From Loktanella gaetbuli (GTDB lineage Bacteria; Pseudomonadota; Alphaproteobacteria; Rhodobacterales; Rhodobacteraceae), in assembly GCF_020531945.1 (NCBI RefSeq), contig NZ_JAJATZ010000009.1, forward strand, positions 52,653 to 116,652: a stretch of 64,000 nucleotides of DNA, read 5' to 3'. Positions 50,463-59,547 of the stretch are shown here, piece by piece (within the stretch, counting starts at the first letter, position 1; each line of letters starts with the position of its first letter). The notes beneath the pieces are model-generated. The model made no database searches and had not been told where the DNA came from. It worked only from the letters and a program-made list of their open reading frames with translations. A program made the position numbers and the translations under genes.

Positions 50463-50674
50463 ACACGCCACGCCTGGCGCTCGATCTGGCCCTACGCAAG
50501 ATGGGCAGGGTGATCTTGCCGACCTTCGTTGGAGATGCCTATGCAGAGCTGGAGAGGGCCGGACCTATCGTGGACGAGCTTGGCCATGACCAATGGCTGG
50601 TGACCCACAACGAGGATCGCCATCTTGCAGAGGTAAGGCGTGCGTTGGACCGGATCGTCGAAGCATTCGGTTGA
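50463..50674 (+). pseudogene. LysR-family regulator, C-terminal fragment cut by IS3
   Basis: About 68 residues reading PRLALDLALRKMGRVILPTFVGD, then GPIVDELGHDQWLVTHNEDRHLAEVRRALDRI and a stop at 50672-50674. This is the end of the ligand-binding domain of a LysR-type regulator. Everything upstream, including the DNA-binding domain, is missing at the IS3 junction. Confidence 0.78.
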
Positions 50675-51030
50675 GGCAACCGCTGTTGGGTCACACCAGG
50701 ATGGACAGCACTTTCAGGTACGTCGGCGTTGAGCTGAATCCGCGCTGGTGATCGCCCAAGCCATCGAAATCTAGACGTTTGGGCTGGATGTCGTGGACGG
50801 CCTCGCGCATGCTCTTGATCCCACAGCGCTGCGTTTTGAACGCGGTCGTAAAGATCGCGCGGCATGCAGATTGTCCGCAAACGAAGACTGCGCCAGACAT
50901 CTGGGCATCACTTGCGAATTGTCGCACGACCATGAGGATATCAGGTCGTTCGGACGGATTTGAGCGCATATTTTTCTTAACCTGAACCCTCAAAGTTCGC
51001 CGGCCTTCAGGTGTTGGCAATCTGGTATCT
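50675..51030. other. Intergenic region 3' of yehW-like gene
   Basis: About 350 bases with short overlapping frames in both directions and no recognised product. A minus-strand frame around 50691-50985 (VRQFASDAQMSGAVFVCGQSACRAIF) is open but has no family I recognise; I treat it as probably non-coding or decayed. Confidence 0.4.
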
Positions 51031-51765
51031 TCAAGCGCCGGTTCGTCTGGCAAGAAATGTCTCGAGCTGAATGAGAGCGTCGTAGATCAGCACGGCGAAC
51101 AGGCCAACGATCAGGCCGCCTTGTAGCACAAAGGCGGTGTTGTTGGTCAGAAGCCCCGCGATGATCACCTCACCCAGCGTGCGGGCAGCGACGGTAGAGC
51201 CGATGGTGGCGGTGCCAAGGGCGATCACCACCGACAGCCGGATACCGGTGAGCATCACAGGAAAGGCCAGCGGTAATTCGACCCGTAAAAGCCGCTGCCA
51301 GCGGTTCAGGCCGATGCCGCGCGCTGCATCCATCGTTGCAGGTGACAGTGTCGTCAGGGCGGTGACGGAATTTTCAAAGATCGGCAGCAGGCCGTAGAGA
51401 AACAGTGCCACCAGCGTCGGCCCGCTGCCGAATCCAAGCGCAGGCACGGCAAGAGCGAGCACGGCCACGGGCGGGAACGTTTGCCCCATGTTGGCGATGG
51501 TGCGCGAAAGCGGCTTGAAGGCCGCGCCTGCCGGGCGCGTCACGAAAATGGCGAGCGACACAGCCACGATGGTCGCCGCGAGAGTTGCAGCGGCAACGAG
51601 GCCGAGGTGGCTGAGCGATAGCGACAGCAGCGAGCTTCGGGCATAGATCGCTGGGGCACCCGGCGGCGCCAGCGGTGCAAAGATGGGCGTAAACCACTCC
51701 GGTCGCAGCACAAGCGCCAGTAGAAGCAGGACCAGCAACGGGCGCAGGATCAGTCCCACATTCAC
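51031..51765 (-). CDS. yehW: Osmoprotectant ABC transporter permease, YehW-like
   Basis: 244 residues with about six helices and the OpuAB/ProW-type inner-membrane domain (VSLAIFVTRPAG, LYGLLPIFENSVTAL, TMDAARGIGLNRWQRLLRVELPLAFPVMLTGIRLS with the EAA loop). The order of the four genes on the minus strand (binding protein, long permease, ATPase, short permease) equals yehZ-yehY-yehX-yehW. The start overlaps the ATPase stop by four bases. Confidence 0.82.
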   Translation of the reverse strand: MNVGLILRPLLVLLLLALVLRPEWFTPIFAPLAPPGAPAIYARSSLLSLSLSHLGLVAAATLAATIVAVSLAIFVTRPAGAAFKPLSRTIANMGQTFPPVAVLALAVPALGFGSGPTLVALFLYGLLPIFENSVTALTTLSPATMDAARGIGLNRWQRLLRVELPLAFPVMLTGIRLSVVIALGTATIGSTVAARTLGEVIIAGLLTNNTAFVLQGGLIVGLFAVLIYDALIQLETFLARRTGA

Positions 51766-52697
51766 GCGTGCAGCTCCGCGCGGTTGCGGATCGCCTCAAA
51801 TGTGACGCGGCCAACGACGATACCCTCGCGGGTGACCGGCACGGCAGAGCGCCCGGTCCAGAGGCAGGTCGAGAGCGCATCGCGCAGGCTGGCGTCTGCT
51901 GGCAGGGCATCGCCGTCGGCTGGGCCGTCTTCAATGAGTTCTGCCAGGGGGATCAGCGACAAAAGACGCAGCGGCCTTTCGACATCGCCCACCATGTCGC
52001 GGACAAAATCCGTGGCGGGCGCGGCGATGATCTCAGCCGGCGCGGCATGCTGCACCAGTCGGCCACCGTCCATCACCGCGACCTTGTCCCCAAGGCGTAT
52101 CGCCTCTTCCATGTCATGCGTGACGAGCATGATGGTCGATCCCAGTCGCTGCTGGATGCGGCGCAGATCATCCTGCGCCTGCGCCCGGATGATCGGGTCG
52201 AGCGCGCCGAACGGTTCGTCCATCAGCAGAAGTTCAGGCCGCGACGCCAGAGCGCGCGCCACGCCGACGCGCTGCTGCTGTCCACCGGATAGCTCGGCCG
52301 GGTAGCGATCGCGAAAGGCCGCTGGCTCCATCGAGAAGAGGGTCAGCAGCTCGTCGACGCGGTCGCGGATCTTTTGTTTTTTCCATCCCAGCAGCAGTGG
52401 CACGGCGGCGATGTTGCGCGCCACCGTGTGGTGAGGGAACAGCCCGTGCCCCTGAATGGCATAACCAATGCGGCGGCGCAGCAAGTGAGGCTTCTCGACA
52501 TGGGTCGGCTCGCCGTTGATCCGCACCTCGCCGGAAGTCGGCTCTTCCAGCCGGTTGATCATGCGCAGGAGCGTCGTCTTTCCCGATCCCGAAGTGCCGA
52601 CGATCACGGTGATCGAGCCTGTTTCGGCCCTCATGGTCACGGCATCGACAGCATGGGTGTCACCGTAGATCTTGGTCAGATTATCAATCTCGATCAT
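51762..52697 (-). CDS. yehX: Osmoprotectant ABC transporter ATPase, YehX-like
   Basis: 311 residues. Walker A GTSGSGKTT, IGYAIQGHGLFPHHTVARNIA (the Q-loop of betaine ATPases), signature LSGGQQQRVGVARAL, Walker B LLLMDEPFGALD and VTHDMEEA. A C-terminal CBS-like segment (residues of about 250-308, LRDALSTCLWTGRSAVPVTREGIVVGRVTFEAI) would sense ionic strength or nucleotide, as in OpuA. Coupled to the permease genes on both sides by four-base overlaps. Confidence 0.87.
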   Translation of the reverse strand: MIEIDNLTKIYGDTHAVDAVTMRAETGSITVIVGTSGSGKTTLLRMINRLEEPTSGEVRINGEPTHVEKPHLLRRRIGYAIQGHGLFPHHTVARNIAAVPLLLGWKKQKIRDRVDELLTLFSMEPAAFRDRYPAELSGGQQQRVGVARALASRPELLLMDEPFGALDPIIRAQAQDDLRRIQQRLGSTIMLVTHDMEEAIRLGDKVAVMDGGRLVQHAAPAEIIAAPATDFVRDMVGDVERPLRLLSLIPLAELIEDGPADGDALPADASLRDALSTCLWTGRSAVPVTREGIVVGRVTFEAIRNRAELHA

Positions 52698-53884
52698 GGG
52701 AAATCCTTCGGGATCGGTTGGGCCAGCTCGACGAGGATGTCCATTACGATAGCTGAGGTCAGCGCCAGCGCGACCGTTGGCAGTGCGCCCAGCAGTATCA
52801 GGTCGGTGGCTGTCTGGTTCAGGCCCTGAAAGACGAATGTGCCAAGCCCGCCACCACCGATCAGGCCCGCGATCACCGCAAGCCCGATGTTCTGCACCAA
52901 AACGATGCGCAGACCAGTCAGGATGACAGGAAGGCCAAGAGGGAGTTCAATCCGCAACAGGCGCTGCGTCGGCGTCATACCCATCCCGCGCGCCGCGTCG
53001 CGGGCGGCGGCCGGAGCCGAGGCGAGGCCAGCGACGGTATTCCCGACGACCGGTAGAAGCGAATAGAGGACCAACGCCAAGAAAGCCGGGGCAAAGCCGA
53101 TCCCTGCAATGCCGATCGCCTGCGCCCCGGGCATGTTGTCACCGACCCAGCCGAGGATCGGGATCATCAGGCCGAACATGGCAAGCGACGGAATGGTTTG
53201 CAGCAGGCTGAGCACCGGAAGCACGCTGCCGCGCAGCTGCGCGCGGCGGTAACAGACGATGCCGAGGGGGAAACCGATGACCGCCGCCGTGGCGAGCGAG
53301 CCGAAGGCCAACGCAAGATGGCGCAACACCGCGTCCGCAAATTGCGCGCGGCGGCCAGCGTATTCCTGAAGGATGGACAGCGGCGCAAGCGCGCCCGACC
53401 ACAGGATCAGCGCCAGAGAGCAAAGCACGGCCGCCAGCAGTCCGGCGCGGGCAATCGGCCCCGGTGCCATCTGGGTCAGCGCGTCGGCCATCATCAGGGT
53501 CAAGATCAACAGCAAGCACCAAAAGCCCATGGCGGGCGAGACGCGCGCATAGTCACCCGCGGCGCTGTCCAGAAGCGCCGGGGCACCCTGCATGAGCAGC
53601 CACAAGATACCGCAAAGGCCAAGAAGCGCGCCGCAAAGGCGCAGGTCTTGCCGCCCCGACGGGATGCCGAACAGAAGGCCCAGCACGACTGCAGCAACGC
53701 CGGACAGCGTCTCGGCAGGGCTGGCGACGTGCCATGCCATCACGCTTTCGCCCGCTACGATGCGGTTCGCGGCGATGGTCATGAACGGACTCAGCAGCGC
53801 GGCCATCCCAAGGACTGCGAAAAAGACGCCCGGCGGGGAAAACCCCCGCCAGACGTTCGACGTGGATCGTCCTGCGGCGATCAA
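52694..53884 (-). CDS. yehY: Osmoprotectant ABC transporter permease, YehY-like
   Basis: 396 residues. The C-terminal half is an OpuAB-type permease domain (LALAFGSLATAAVIGFPLGIVCYRRA, LYSLLPVVGNTVAGLASAPAAARDAARGMGMTPTQRLLRIELPLGLPVILTGL). The N-terminal 180 residues add several extra helices, which matches the long YehY and separates this system from the usual ProW/OpuAB. Confidence 0.82.
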   Translation of the reverse strand: MIAAGRSTSNVWRGFSPPGVFFAVLGMAALLSPFMTIAANRIVAGESVMAWHVASPAETLSGVAAVVLGLLFGIPSGRQDLRLCGALLGLCGILWLLMQGAPALLDSAAGDYARVSPAMGFWCLLLILTLMMADALTQMAPGPIARAGLLAAVLCSLALILWSGALAPLSILQEYAGRRAQFADAVLRHLALAFGSLATAAVIGFPLGIVCYRRAQLRGSVLPVLSLLQTIPSLAMFGLMIPILGWVGDNMPGAQAIGIAGIGFAPAFLALVLYSLLPVVGNTVAGLASAPAAARDAARGMGMTPTQRLLRIELPLGLPVILTGLRIVLVQNIGLAVIAGLIGGGGLGTFVFQGLNQTATDLILLGALPTVALALTSAIVMDILVELAQPIPKDFP

Positions 53885-53888
53885 GCCG

Positions 53889-54800
53889 TCAATCCAAGAC
53901 GCCGCTTTGTGTCAGGTAGTCGCGGGCCACGGCTTCGGCCGGCTCACCACCGACCTGGATGCGGCCGTTAAGCTCTTGCAACGTCTCCATATCGAGAGAG
54001 GTGAAGATCGGGTTCAGTACCGCCGGAATTTCCGGATATGCTTCCAGCACCTCGGCGCGAACAATAGGGGTCGCCTCGTAAACCGGCTGTACTCCCTTGT
54101 CGTCCTGCATGACGACCAGACCTGTGGCCCCGATGCCGCCATCGGTGCCGTAGACCATCGCGGCGTTCACGCCCGACGTGCCGCGTGCCGCGGCCTGAAT
54201 CGTTGCCGCCGTGTCGCCACCCGACAGGATCACGGTCTGGTCCTCCGACAGCGCGAAGCCGTAGGTTTCCTGCATGGCCGGCAGGACAGCCGGGGACGAA
54301 ACGAACTCTGTCGAGGCCGCCAGCTTCACATCACCCCCGCCTGAAACCCACGCGCCGAAATCCGACATGGTGGACAGGCCGTTATCTTCCGCCAGCGGAC
54401 CCGTGACTGCGATGGCCCACGTGTTGTTGGCCGGCGCGCTCTCAAGCCAGGTGATGTTGTTTGCCTCGGCGTCGAGTTCTGCGGCGCGGTCGTGCGCCTC
54501 CTGCGGGTTCTTCCAGACATCGCTGTCCGCCTCATTGAAGAAGAAGGCAGCATTGCCCGTGTATTCCGGATAAATGTCGATCTGCCCGGCCAGAAGAGCC
54601 TCGCGGACAACCTGCGTGCCGCCAAGCTGTAGCCGCCGCTCGACCGGCATCCCGGCATCTTCTAGTGCAAGGGCAATGATATTCCCCAATAGCCCACCCT
54701 CTGTGTCGATCTTGGACGAGACGGTGATTTCGGTCTGGGCCTGTGCTGCGGCGGCAAAGGCGGCGAACAGTCCCGCGGCGGTAATGGGGTATGTCTTCAC
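53889..54800 (-). CDS. osmF: Glycine betaine/choline-type binding protein, YehZ (OsmF)-like
   Basis: 303 residues with a signal peptide (ITAAGLFAAFAAAAQAQ). The OpuAC fold shows ITVSSKIDTEGGLLGNIIALAL, IDIYPEYTGNAAFF, ILSGGDTAATIQAA and IPAVLNPIFTSLDMETLQELN, typical of the OsmF/YehZ/EgtU branch. It captures a quaternary amine or related osmolyte in the periplasm. It is the first gene of the transporter operon. Confidence 0.85.
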   Translation of the reverse strand: MKTYPITAAGLFAAFAAAAQAQTEITVSSKIDTEGGLLGNIIALALEDAGMPVERRLQLGGTQVVREALLAGQIDIYPEYTGNAAFFFNEADSDVWKNPQEAHDRAAELDAEANNITWLESAPANNTWAIAVTGPLAEDNGLSTMSDFGAWVSGGGDVKLAASTEFVSSPAVLPAMQETYGFALSEDQTVILSGGDTAATIQAAARGTSGVNAAMVYGTDGGIGATGLVVMQDDKGVQPVYEATPIVRAEVLEAYPEIPAVLNPIFTSLDMETLQELNGRIQVGGEPAEAVARDYLTQSGVLD

Positions 54801-55470
54801 GGATGATTTCCTTCCGGTGGTATAGATGCACGATGGCGTTCGGCGTCAGTTCGTGGAGGAAGGTAGATTGCGTGGGCCGCCTGCCAACCCCACAAGGATC
54901 CGATACGATTGGTCGGGCTGCTATTGAGAGTGTTGCAGGATTGCGGTGCCGACTAACGCAAAGAGCGACAGGTCAGAGTGCGCGATGCGACAGGAAGTGA
55001 TGGATAATGATGGGAAAGCCTGTTCGCCGCCGATTTTGTTGAAAATTGCGGCTACGCTCGAAACCACCAGTTTTTCGAGAGCACCCGTTCGCGACAAGGG
55101 TCGCCCCCTCCCGTCAGTTCAAAATCGATCATCGGCAGAACAGACATCTGGTCCGAGGTCTGTCCGCGCTGGGCAGGGAGTTTTGCAGCAAAATCGGCCC
55201 ATACCGGACATTTAGCATGACGACCGACCCTGCGGGAAGCGGACGCTGGCAGCCACTTGAGTAACTTGACGGTGGCTGTGCGGACAGAGCGCGCATGCGT
55301 TGCGATTATCAAACGTCAGTCAGTGCTGTCGCAGTGGATGTAGACTTTACTGGCATCAGCCAAACGTGACGCGTGGGCCAAAGTCATCTTTGACGTGTAT
55401 ATTTGAATTCAGACCAACCACCAGTCCAGCTTGGCGCGCCGCGGCTTGCCAGGATGCGACGATAGCGAAC
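54801..55470. other. Long intergenic region between two transporters
   Basis: About 670 bases with no recognised gene. The part nearest 54800 must hold the promoter of the osmoprotectant operon. The stretch 55090-55215, read on the minus strand (ATGTCCGGTATGGGCCGATTTTG...GCGCGGACAG), looks like one of the dispersed decayed repeats with ATGTCCG...GCGGACA ends that are familiar between roseobacter genes; this is an impression and not a verified match. A short minus frame (about 55356-55480) is not recognised. Confidence 0.4.
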
Positions 55471-56535
55471 TCACTCCGGGAAAGCGTGTGCCTGATCGGG
55501 TGCAAAAGTGAAGGATACCGCCTCTCCGGTCGACATAACCATGTCCTGCGGCAGGGCCGCGATGATCTTGCTGCCGTTAGCAAGTTTGACATCGACTACG
55601 GTTTCCGACCCGAGGCGTTCGGTCAGAACGACTGTTCCGTGCAACATACCCGCGTCGGCCCCGACAGGGCGCAAGTATTGCGGACGCACACCCAGCGTTG
55701 CGGTCTGGCCCGTGGTAAAGTCTCGGCCCTTGCGCGGGACGGAAATGGCATCGAGTGACGGGCTGCTGACAGTAACCGTGTCCGGACCAACCTCCGTGAC
55801 GTTGACGGGAATGAAATTCATTGACGGCGCGCCCAGAAAACCCGCGACGAACAGGTTAGCGGGGTTGTGATACAGGTCCATCGGCGCACCGGCCTGCATG
55901 ACCTGGCCGTCCTTCAGCACGACAATCTTGTCGGCCAGGGTCATCGCCTCGACCTGATCGTGAGTGACGTAGATCATCGAGGCCCCAAGATCCTGATGCA
56001 GCTTGCCGATCTCCATCCGCATATCCATGCGCAGGGCAGCATCGAGGTTTGACAGGGGTTCATCAAACAGAAAAACCTTGGGGTCGCGCACGATGGCCCG
56101 TCCAATGGCCACGCGTTGACGTTGGCCGCCTGACAGTTCTGACGGGCGGCGGTCCAGCAGGTGTTCCATTTGCAGGATCCGCGCGGCGTTTGCGACGGCA
56201 GCTTCCTTGTCGGCCTTGGATACCTTGTTGATCGTCAGGCCAAAGGCCACATTTTCGCGCACGGTCATATGCGGGAAAATTGCGTAGCTTTGGAATACCA
56301 TGGCGATGCCGCGCCGGGATGGTTCCAGATCGTTGACACGCACGCCATCAATTTCCAGCGTCCCTGCGGTGATATCTTCCAACCCGGCGATCATGCGCAG
56401 CAGGGTCGATTTGCCACAACCGGACGGCCCGACAAAGACGACGAATTCACCGTCGGCGATGTCGATATCAACACCCTTGATGACCTCTGTTGCGCCATAG
56501 CTTTTGCGAATGTCGCGCAGTTTTACGTCAGCCAT
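55471..56535 (-). CDS. Sugar ABC transporter ATPase (MalK/UgpC-like)
   Basis: 354 residues. Walker A GPSGCGKST, MVFQSYAIFPHMTVRENVAFGL, signature LSGGQRQRVAIGRAI, Walker B VFLFDEPLSNLDAALR and VTHDQVEA. A C-terminal TOBE-type domain follows (IGVRPQYLRP-like GVRPQYLRPV...VVLTERLGSETVVDVKL). It is the ATPase of the CUT1 transporter encoded by the same operon and the last gene of it. Confidence 0.9.
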   Translation of the reverse strand: MADVKLRDIRKSYGATEVIKGVDIDIADGEFVVFVGPSGCGKSTLLRMIAGLEDITAGTLEIDGVRVNDLEPSRRGIAMVFQSYAIFPHMTVRENVAFGLTINKVSKADKEAAVANAARILQMEHLLDRRPSELSGGQRQRVAIGRAIVRDPKVFLFDEPLSNLDAALRMDMRMEIGKLHQDLGASMIYVTHDQVEAMTLADKIVVLKDGQVMQAGAPMDLYHNPANLFVAGFLGAPSMNFIPVNVTEVGPDTVTVSSPSLDAISVPRKGRDFTTGQTATLGVRPQYLRPVGADAGMLHGTVVLTERLGSETVVDVKLANGSKIIAALPQDMVMSTGEAVSFTFAPDQAHAFPE

Positions 56536-56539
56536 AACC

Positions 56540-57532
56540 TTACTCCGCCGCCATGCGTTGCGGCACGAGTTCCAGCAGCCCGTCGTCCGTGACCCGCACC
56601 GGTTCGGGGTCCATGACGTGGCCTACGAAATCACCGCCTCCGGGCCGGTCGGCAAAGCCGAGGATCATCAGCCCGTCGTCGGTATCCACGATCCGTGCCG
56701 CATAGCGGGCCGGGGGCAGCGCACCGTCCAGAAATTCGGGTGCCAGCTGCCAAGGCCCGCGCGGGCTGTCGCCGATCAGGTAGTGGTTGCCCGTGGTGGG
56801 ACCAGTCTGCGTCGTTTCGGCGCGCTCCTTGCTGAAATGTTCTGCCGCCGTGCAGAACAGGCAAAACCAGTGGCCGTCCTTTTGGAACACTTGCGGTACT
56901 TCCAACTGGCCGTAGCCGCCGACAAAGACGGGCGGTTGCAGCGTCCAGTCATAGCCGTCGGGCGAGGTCGCGAACCCGATGCAGCCGCCAGCGTTCGGCT
57001 CGGCCACGTCCGCCTTGCGGGCGGTGAAATACATCAACCATCCATCGCCGTCGGGGTCCTTCATGACCCAAGGGTCGCGCATGGCGCGGTCGTGCCAGAA
57101 ACCGACCAAGTGATCGGCCTCATAGTGGTGTGCATTCTCGCCCTTGAGGTCCAGCGCCAGACCGTCACCCACACGCGTCCAGTTATGCAGATCGGTCGAT
57201 GTCGCATGACCGACCCGCTGATACAGCGCATCCTCTGCATGACTGGTTCCGGTGTAATAGAGGTGCCACAGATCATCATCGCCGCGCACCACGGATCCCG
57301 TCCAGGTGGTGTAATCGTCCCAGGCGGGCCCCTCGGCGGGACCGAAGGTGTGCCCTTGCTGGTCCCAGTTCACCAGATCGGTGCTGGTCGCGTGGCCGAT
57401 GCTTGCATTCAGATGCCGCAGTTCGGGGTCACCCAGCGACCGAGGCGCCTTGAGGTAGTAGCCATGCCAAGTGTCACCGTCGCGAATATACCAACTGTCC
57501 CAGACAAAGTGATCTTTGAGTGCGAGAACCAT
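56540..57532 (-). CDS. Glycosidase of clan GH-J type (GH32/GH68-like five-bladed propeller)
   Basis: 330 residues, no signal peptide, so cytosolic. FVWDSWYI near residue 8 resembles the nucleophile Asp motif VWDSWP of GH68. MRDPWVM carries the RDP transition-state motif, and GQLEVPQVF places a Glu where the acid/base residue of GH32/68 sits, without the usual Cys. Repeated HATSTDLxNW segments mark propeller blades. The enzyme would hydrolyse an imported oligosaccharide, possibly a beta-fructoside; GH43 is the alternative. It overlaps functionally with the transporter genes on both sides (4-6 base gaps). Confidence 0.68.
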   Translation of the reverse strand: MVLALKDHFVWDSWYIRDGDTWHGYYLKAPRSLGDPELRHLNASIGHATSTDLVNWDQQGHTFGPAEGPAWDDYTTWTGSVVRGDDDLWHLYYTGTSHAEDALYQRVGHATSTDLHNWTRVGDGLALDLKGENAHHYEADHLVGFWHDRAMRDPWVMKDPDGDGWLMYFTARKADVAEPNAGGCIGFATSPDGYDWTLQPPVFVGGYGQLEVPQVFQKDGHWFCLFCTAAEHFSKERAETTQTGPTTGNHYLIGDSPRGPWQLAPEFLDGALPPARYAARIVDTDDGLMILGFADRPGGGDFVGHVMDPEPVRVTDDGLLELVPQRMAAE

Positions 57533-57538
57533 GAGCGT

Positions 57539-58417
57539 TCAACCTTTCACGCCGGTAGAAGCAATGGACGAGATGAACGCCCGTTGCATGACAAGATAGA
57601 AGGCCAGCACCGGGACCGTGATGATCGTCAGATAGGCCATGATTTCACCCCAGGCGGTGTCGAGCTGAAAGAAGTATTGCAGCCCGACCATCACGGGGCG
57701 GTAGCTTTCCTGTTGCACCACGATCAGTGGCCACAGGTATTGGTTGTACATCACCAGAAACTTCAGGATCGCGGCGGTCGCCAGCACAGGGCCCGCCAGC
57801 GGCATGACTACGCGGCGGTAGATCTGCCACCATGACGCGCCTTCGACGCGGGCGGCCTCGATCAATTCGCGCGGCAGATCCTTGAAGTATTGCACGAACA
57901 GAAACACCGTCAGACCGTCGGCAATCCATGGGATGATCTGCACGCGGTATGTGTTCAGCCAGCCGAATTGCAGTCCCTCCAGCCCGATCCACGGCAGCTT
58001 GCTGACCAGCAGCAGCAGCGGGATCGCGATGGTCTCGAACGGAACGATCAGGGTGGCGATGATGATCCCGAGCAGCAGGTCGCGGCCCTTCCATTTCAGA
58101 AAGGCAAAGCTGAACGCGGCAAGCGAGCACAGAAAGAGCGACAGCAACACCGTCACCCCGGTCACGAGGACGGAGTTGAAGACGAACAGCCCCACCGGTG
58201 CGCGCGAGAATGCATCGGTGTAGTTGTCGAACCCGATGTCACCCACTGGCAGAAACGCCCTCAGGCTGGCGGTGTCGCGCAGCAATTGGTCGCTGGGCTT
58301 GAGGCTGGACATCACCATGAACAGCAGCGGAAAGATAAAGATCACGGCGATCAGCGTCAGGACGACATAACGCACAGCCAGGCGCAAACCGTGATTGTCA
58401 GCGGAAATGGTGGCCAT
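57539..58417 (-). CDS. Sugar ABC transporter permease, CUT1 (MalG-like)
   Basis: 292 residues with six helices and the EAA loop RELIEAARVEGASWWQIYRRVVMPLAGPVLATAAI, as in MalG-type permeases. It pairs with the permease upstream, from which it is separated by three bases. Confidence 0.9.
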   Translation of the reverse strand: MATISADNHGLRLAVRYVVLTLIAVIFIFPLLFMVMSSLKPSDQLLRDTASLRAFLPVGDIGFDNYTDAFSRAPVGLFVFNSVLVTGVTVLLSLFLCSLAAFSFAFLKWKGRDLLLGIIIATLIVPFETIAIPLLLLVSKLPWIGLEGLQFGWLNTYRVQIIPWIADGLTVFLFVQYFKDLPRELIEAARVEGASWWQIYRRVVMPLAGPVLATAAILKFLVMYNQYLWPLIVVQQESYRPVMVGLQYFFQLDTAWGEIMAYLTIITVPVLAFYLVMQRAFISSIASTGVKG

Positions 58418-58420
58418 GGT

Positions 58421-59491
58421 TCAGCGCTCCCGCGTCAAGAATCGTTGAATCAGAGATATCGTCAGGACCAGCAGGAACAGGATCACGCTGATCGTGGCAC
58501 CGCCAGAGATGTCCTGTTTGCCGTAGCCGCGTTCGACCGTCTGGAAGACCAACGTCGTTGTGCTGTCCAGCGGGCCGCCGTTGGTCATCACGTCGATCTG
58601 CGCGAACAGGGCAAAGGCCTGCATGGTGATGACGATCAGCACCAGCACGGCGGTGTTGCGCAGTCCCGGCCAGGTGACATAGCGAAAGGTCTGCCACTTG
58701 CTGGCGCCTTCGATGCTGGCCGCCTCGTACAGCGTCGGACTGATCGTTTGCAGTCCGGCCAGCCAGATGACCATGTGAAATCCGACGGCCTGCCAGATCG
58801 ACATGGCCATGATCGACCCAAGAGCCGTGTCCGGATTACCCAGCCAATCGCGCGGCTCGAATATGCCGAACGTCAGCCCTTGCAGCATGTTGTTCAAAAG
58901 GCCGCTGTCGGGGGAATAGAGGAACCGCCACAGTAGCGACACCACGACAATGGAAACCACGACAGGCATGAAATAGATTGCGCGATAGACGTTGATGCCA
59001 CGCAGCCGCTGGTTGATCAGCAGCGCAAGGCACAGCGCCAGACCGGCCTGCACGGGTGCCACCACCAGCACGAATTTGACCGTGTTCCATAGGCTTTTCC
59101 AGAACACCACGTCGGTCGCCACAACGACCTTTGCCGTGTCGCCGGACTGCCAGCGGAACCATTCCTGCATACCAGCGTATTGCGGGAAATCGGGATTGTT
59201 GCGGGTAAAACTGCGGACGCGCGGATATTCGGGCAATCCATCGTCGTCGCGGATGATTGTGCCCGCGTCGTCGCGTTCCGGCTCCAGCGTCAGCACGCCG
59301 ATGGACAGCAGATTTTCGTAGTTGCTCAGCCCGACGAATTCCGTGGGATTGGGTGAAATCAGCCGCTGGTTCGTCAGCGAAAGGTAGAATGCGAAAAAGA
59401 AGGGGATCACGATGAACAGTGCGATCAATCCGAACCCCGGCAGGGCAAAGCCCCAGCCAGCGCGGTTGGATGTGGTCAGTTTCGATGCCAT
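58421..59491 (-). CDS. Sugar ABC transporter permease, CUT1 (MalF-like)
   Basis: 356 residues. Six helices with an EAA loop (LYEAASIEGASKWQTFRYVTWPGL). A periplasmic insertion of about 65 residues lies after the first helix (residues of about 60-125, ERDDAGTIIRDDDGLPEYP...FPQYAGMQEWFRW), as in the extended MalF-type permeases. It forms the channel with the MalG-like permease. Confidence 0.9.
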   Translation of the reverse strand: MASKLTTSNRAGWGFALPGFGLIALFIVIPFFFAFYLSLTNQRLISPNPTEFVGLSNYENLLSIGVLTLEPERDDAGTIIRDDDGLPEYPRVRSFTRNNPDFPQYAGMQEWFRWQSGDTAKVVVATDVVFWKSLWNTVKFVLVVAPVQAGLALCLALLINQRLRGINVYRAIYFMPVVVSIVVVSLLWRFLYSPDSGLLNNMLQGLTFGIFEPRDWLGNPDTALGSIMAMSIWQAVGFHMVIWLAGLQTISPTLYEAASIEGASKWQTFRYVTWPGLRNTAVLVLIVITMQAFALFAQIDVMTNGGPLDSTTTLVFQTVERGYGKQDISGGATISVILFLLVLTISLIQRFLTRER

Positions 59492-59512
59492 GCGTTCCCC
59501 CTCCCCAATCGT

Positions 59513-59539
59513 GTCCGGGGGCCAGCCTGTGGCCCCCGG
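59513..59539 (-). terminator. Hairpin between binding-protein and permease genes
   Basis: A perfect 10-bp stem TCCGGGGGCC / GGCCCCCGGA and a 7-base loop just after the binding-protein stop. There is no T-run, so it is more likely an mRNA stabiliser that boosts binding-protein levels over the permeases than a full terminator. Confidence 0.65.
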
Positions 59540-59547
59540 ATTTGCGC

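Noticed and set aside
54801..55470. Small genes in the intergenic region between the two transporter operons
   Set aside because: Several short frames exist on both strands, but none has a ribosome-binding site, a known domain or composition like the neighbouring genes.
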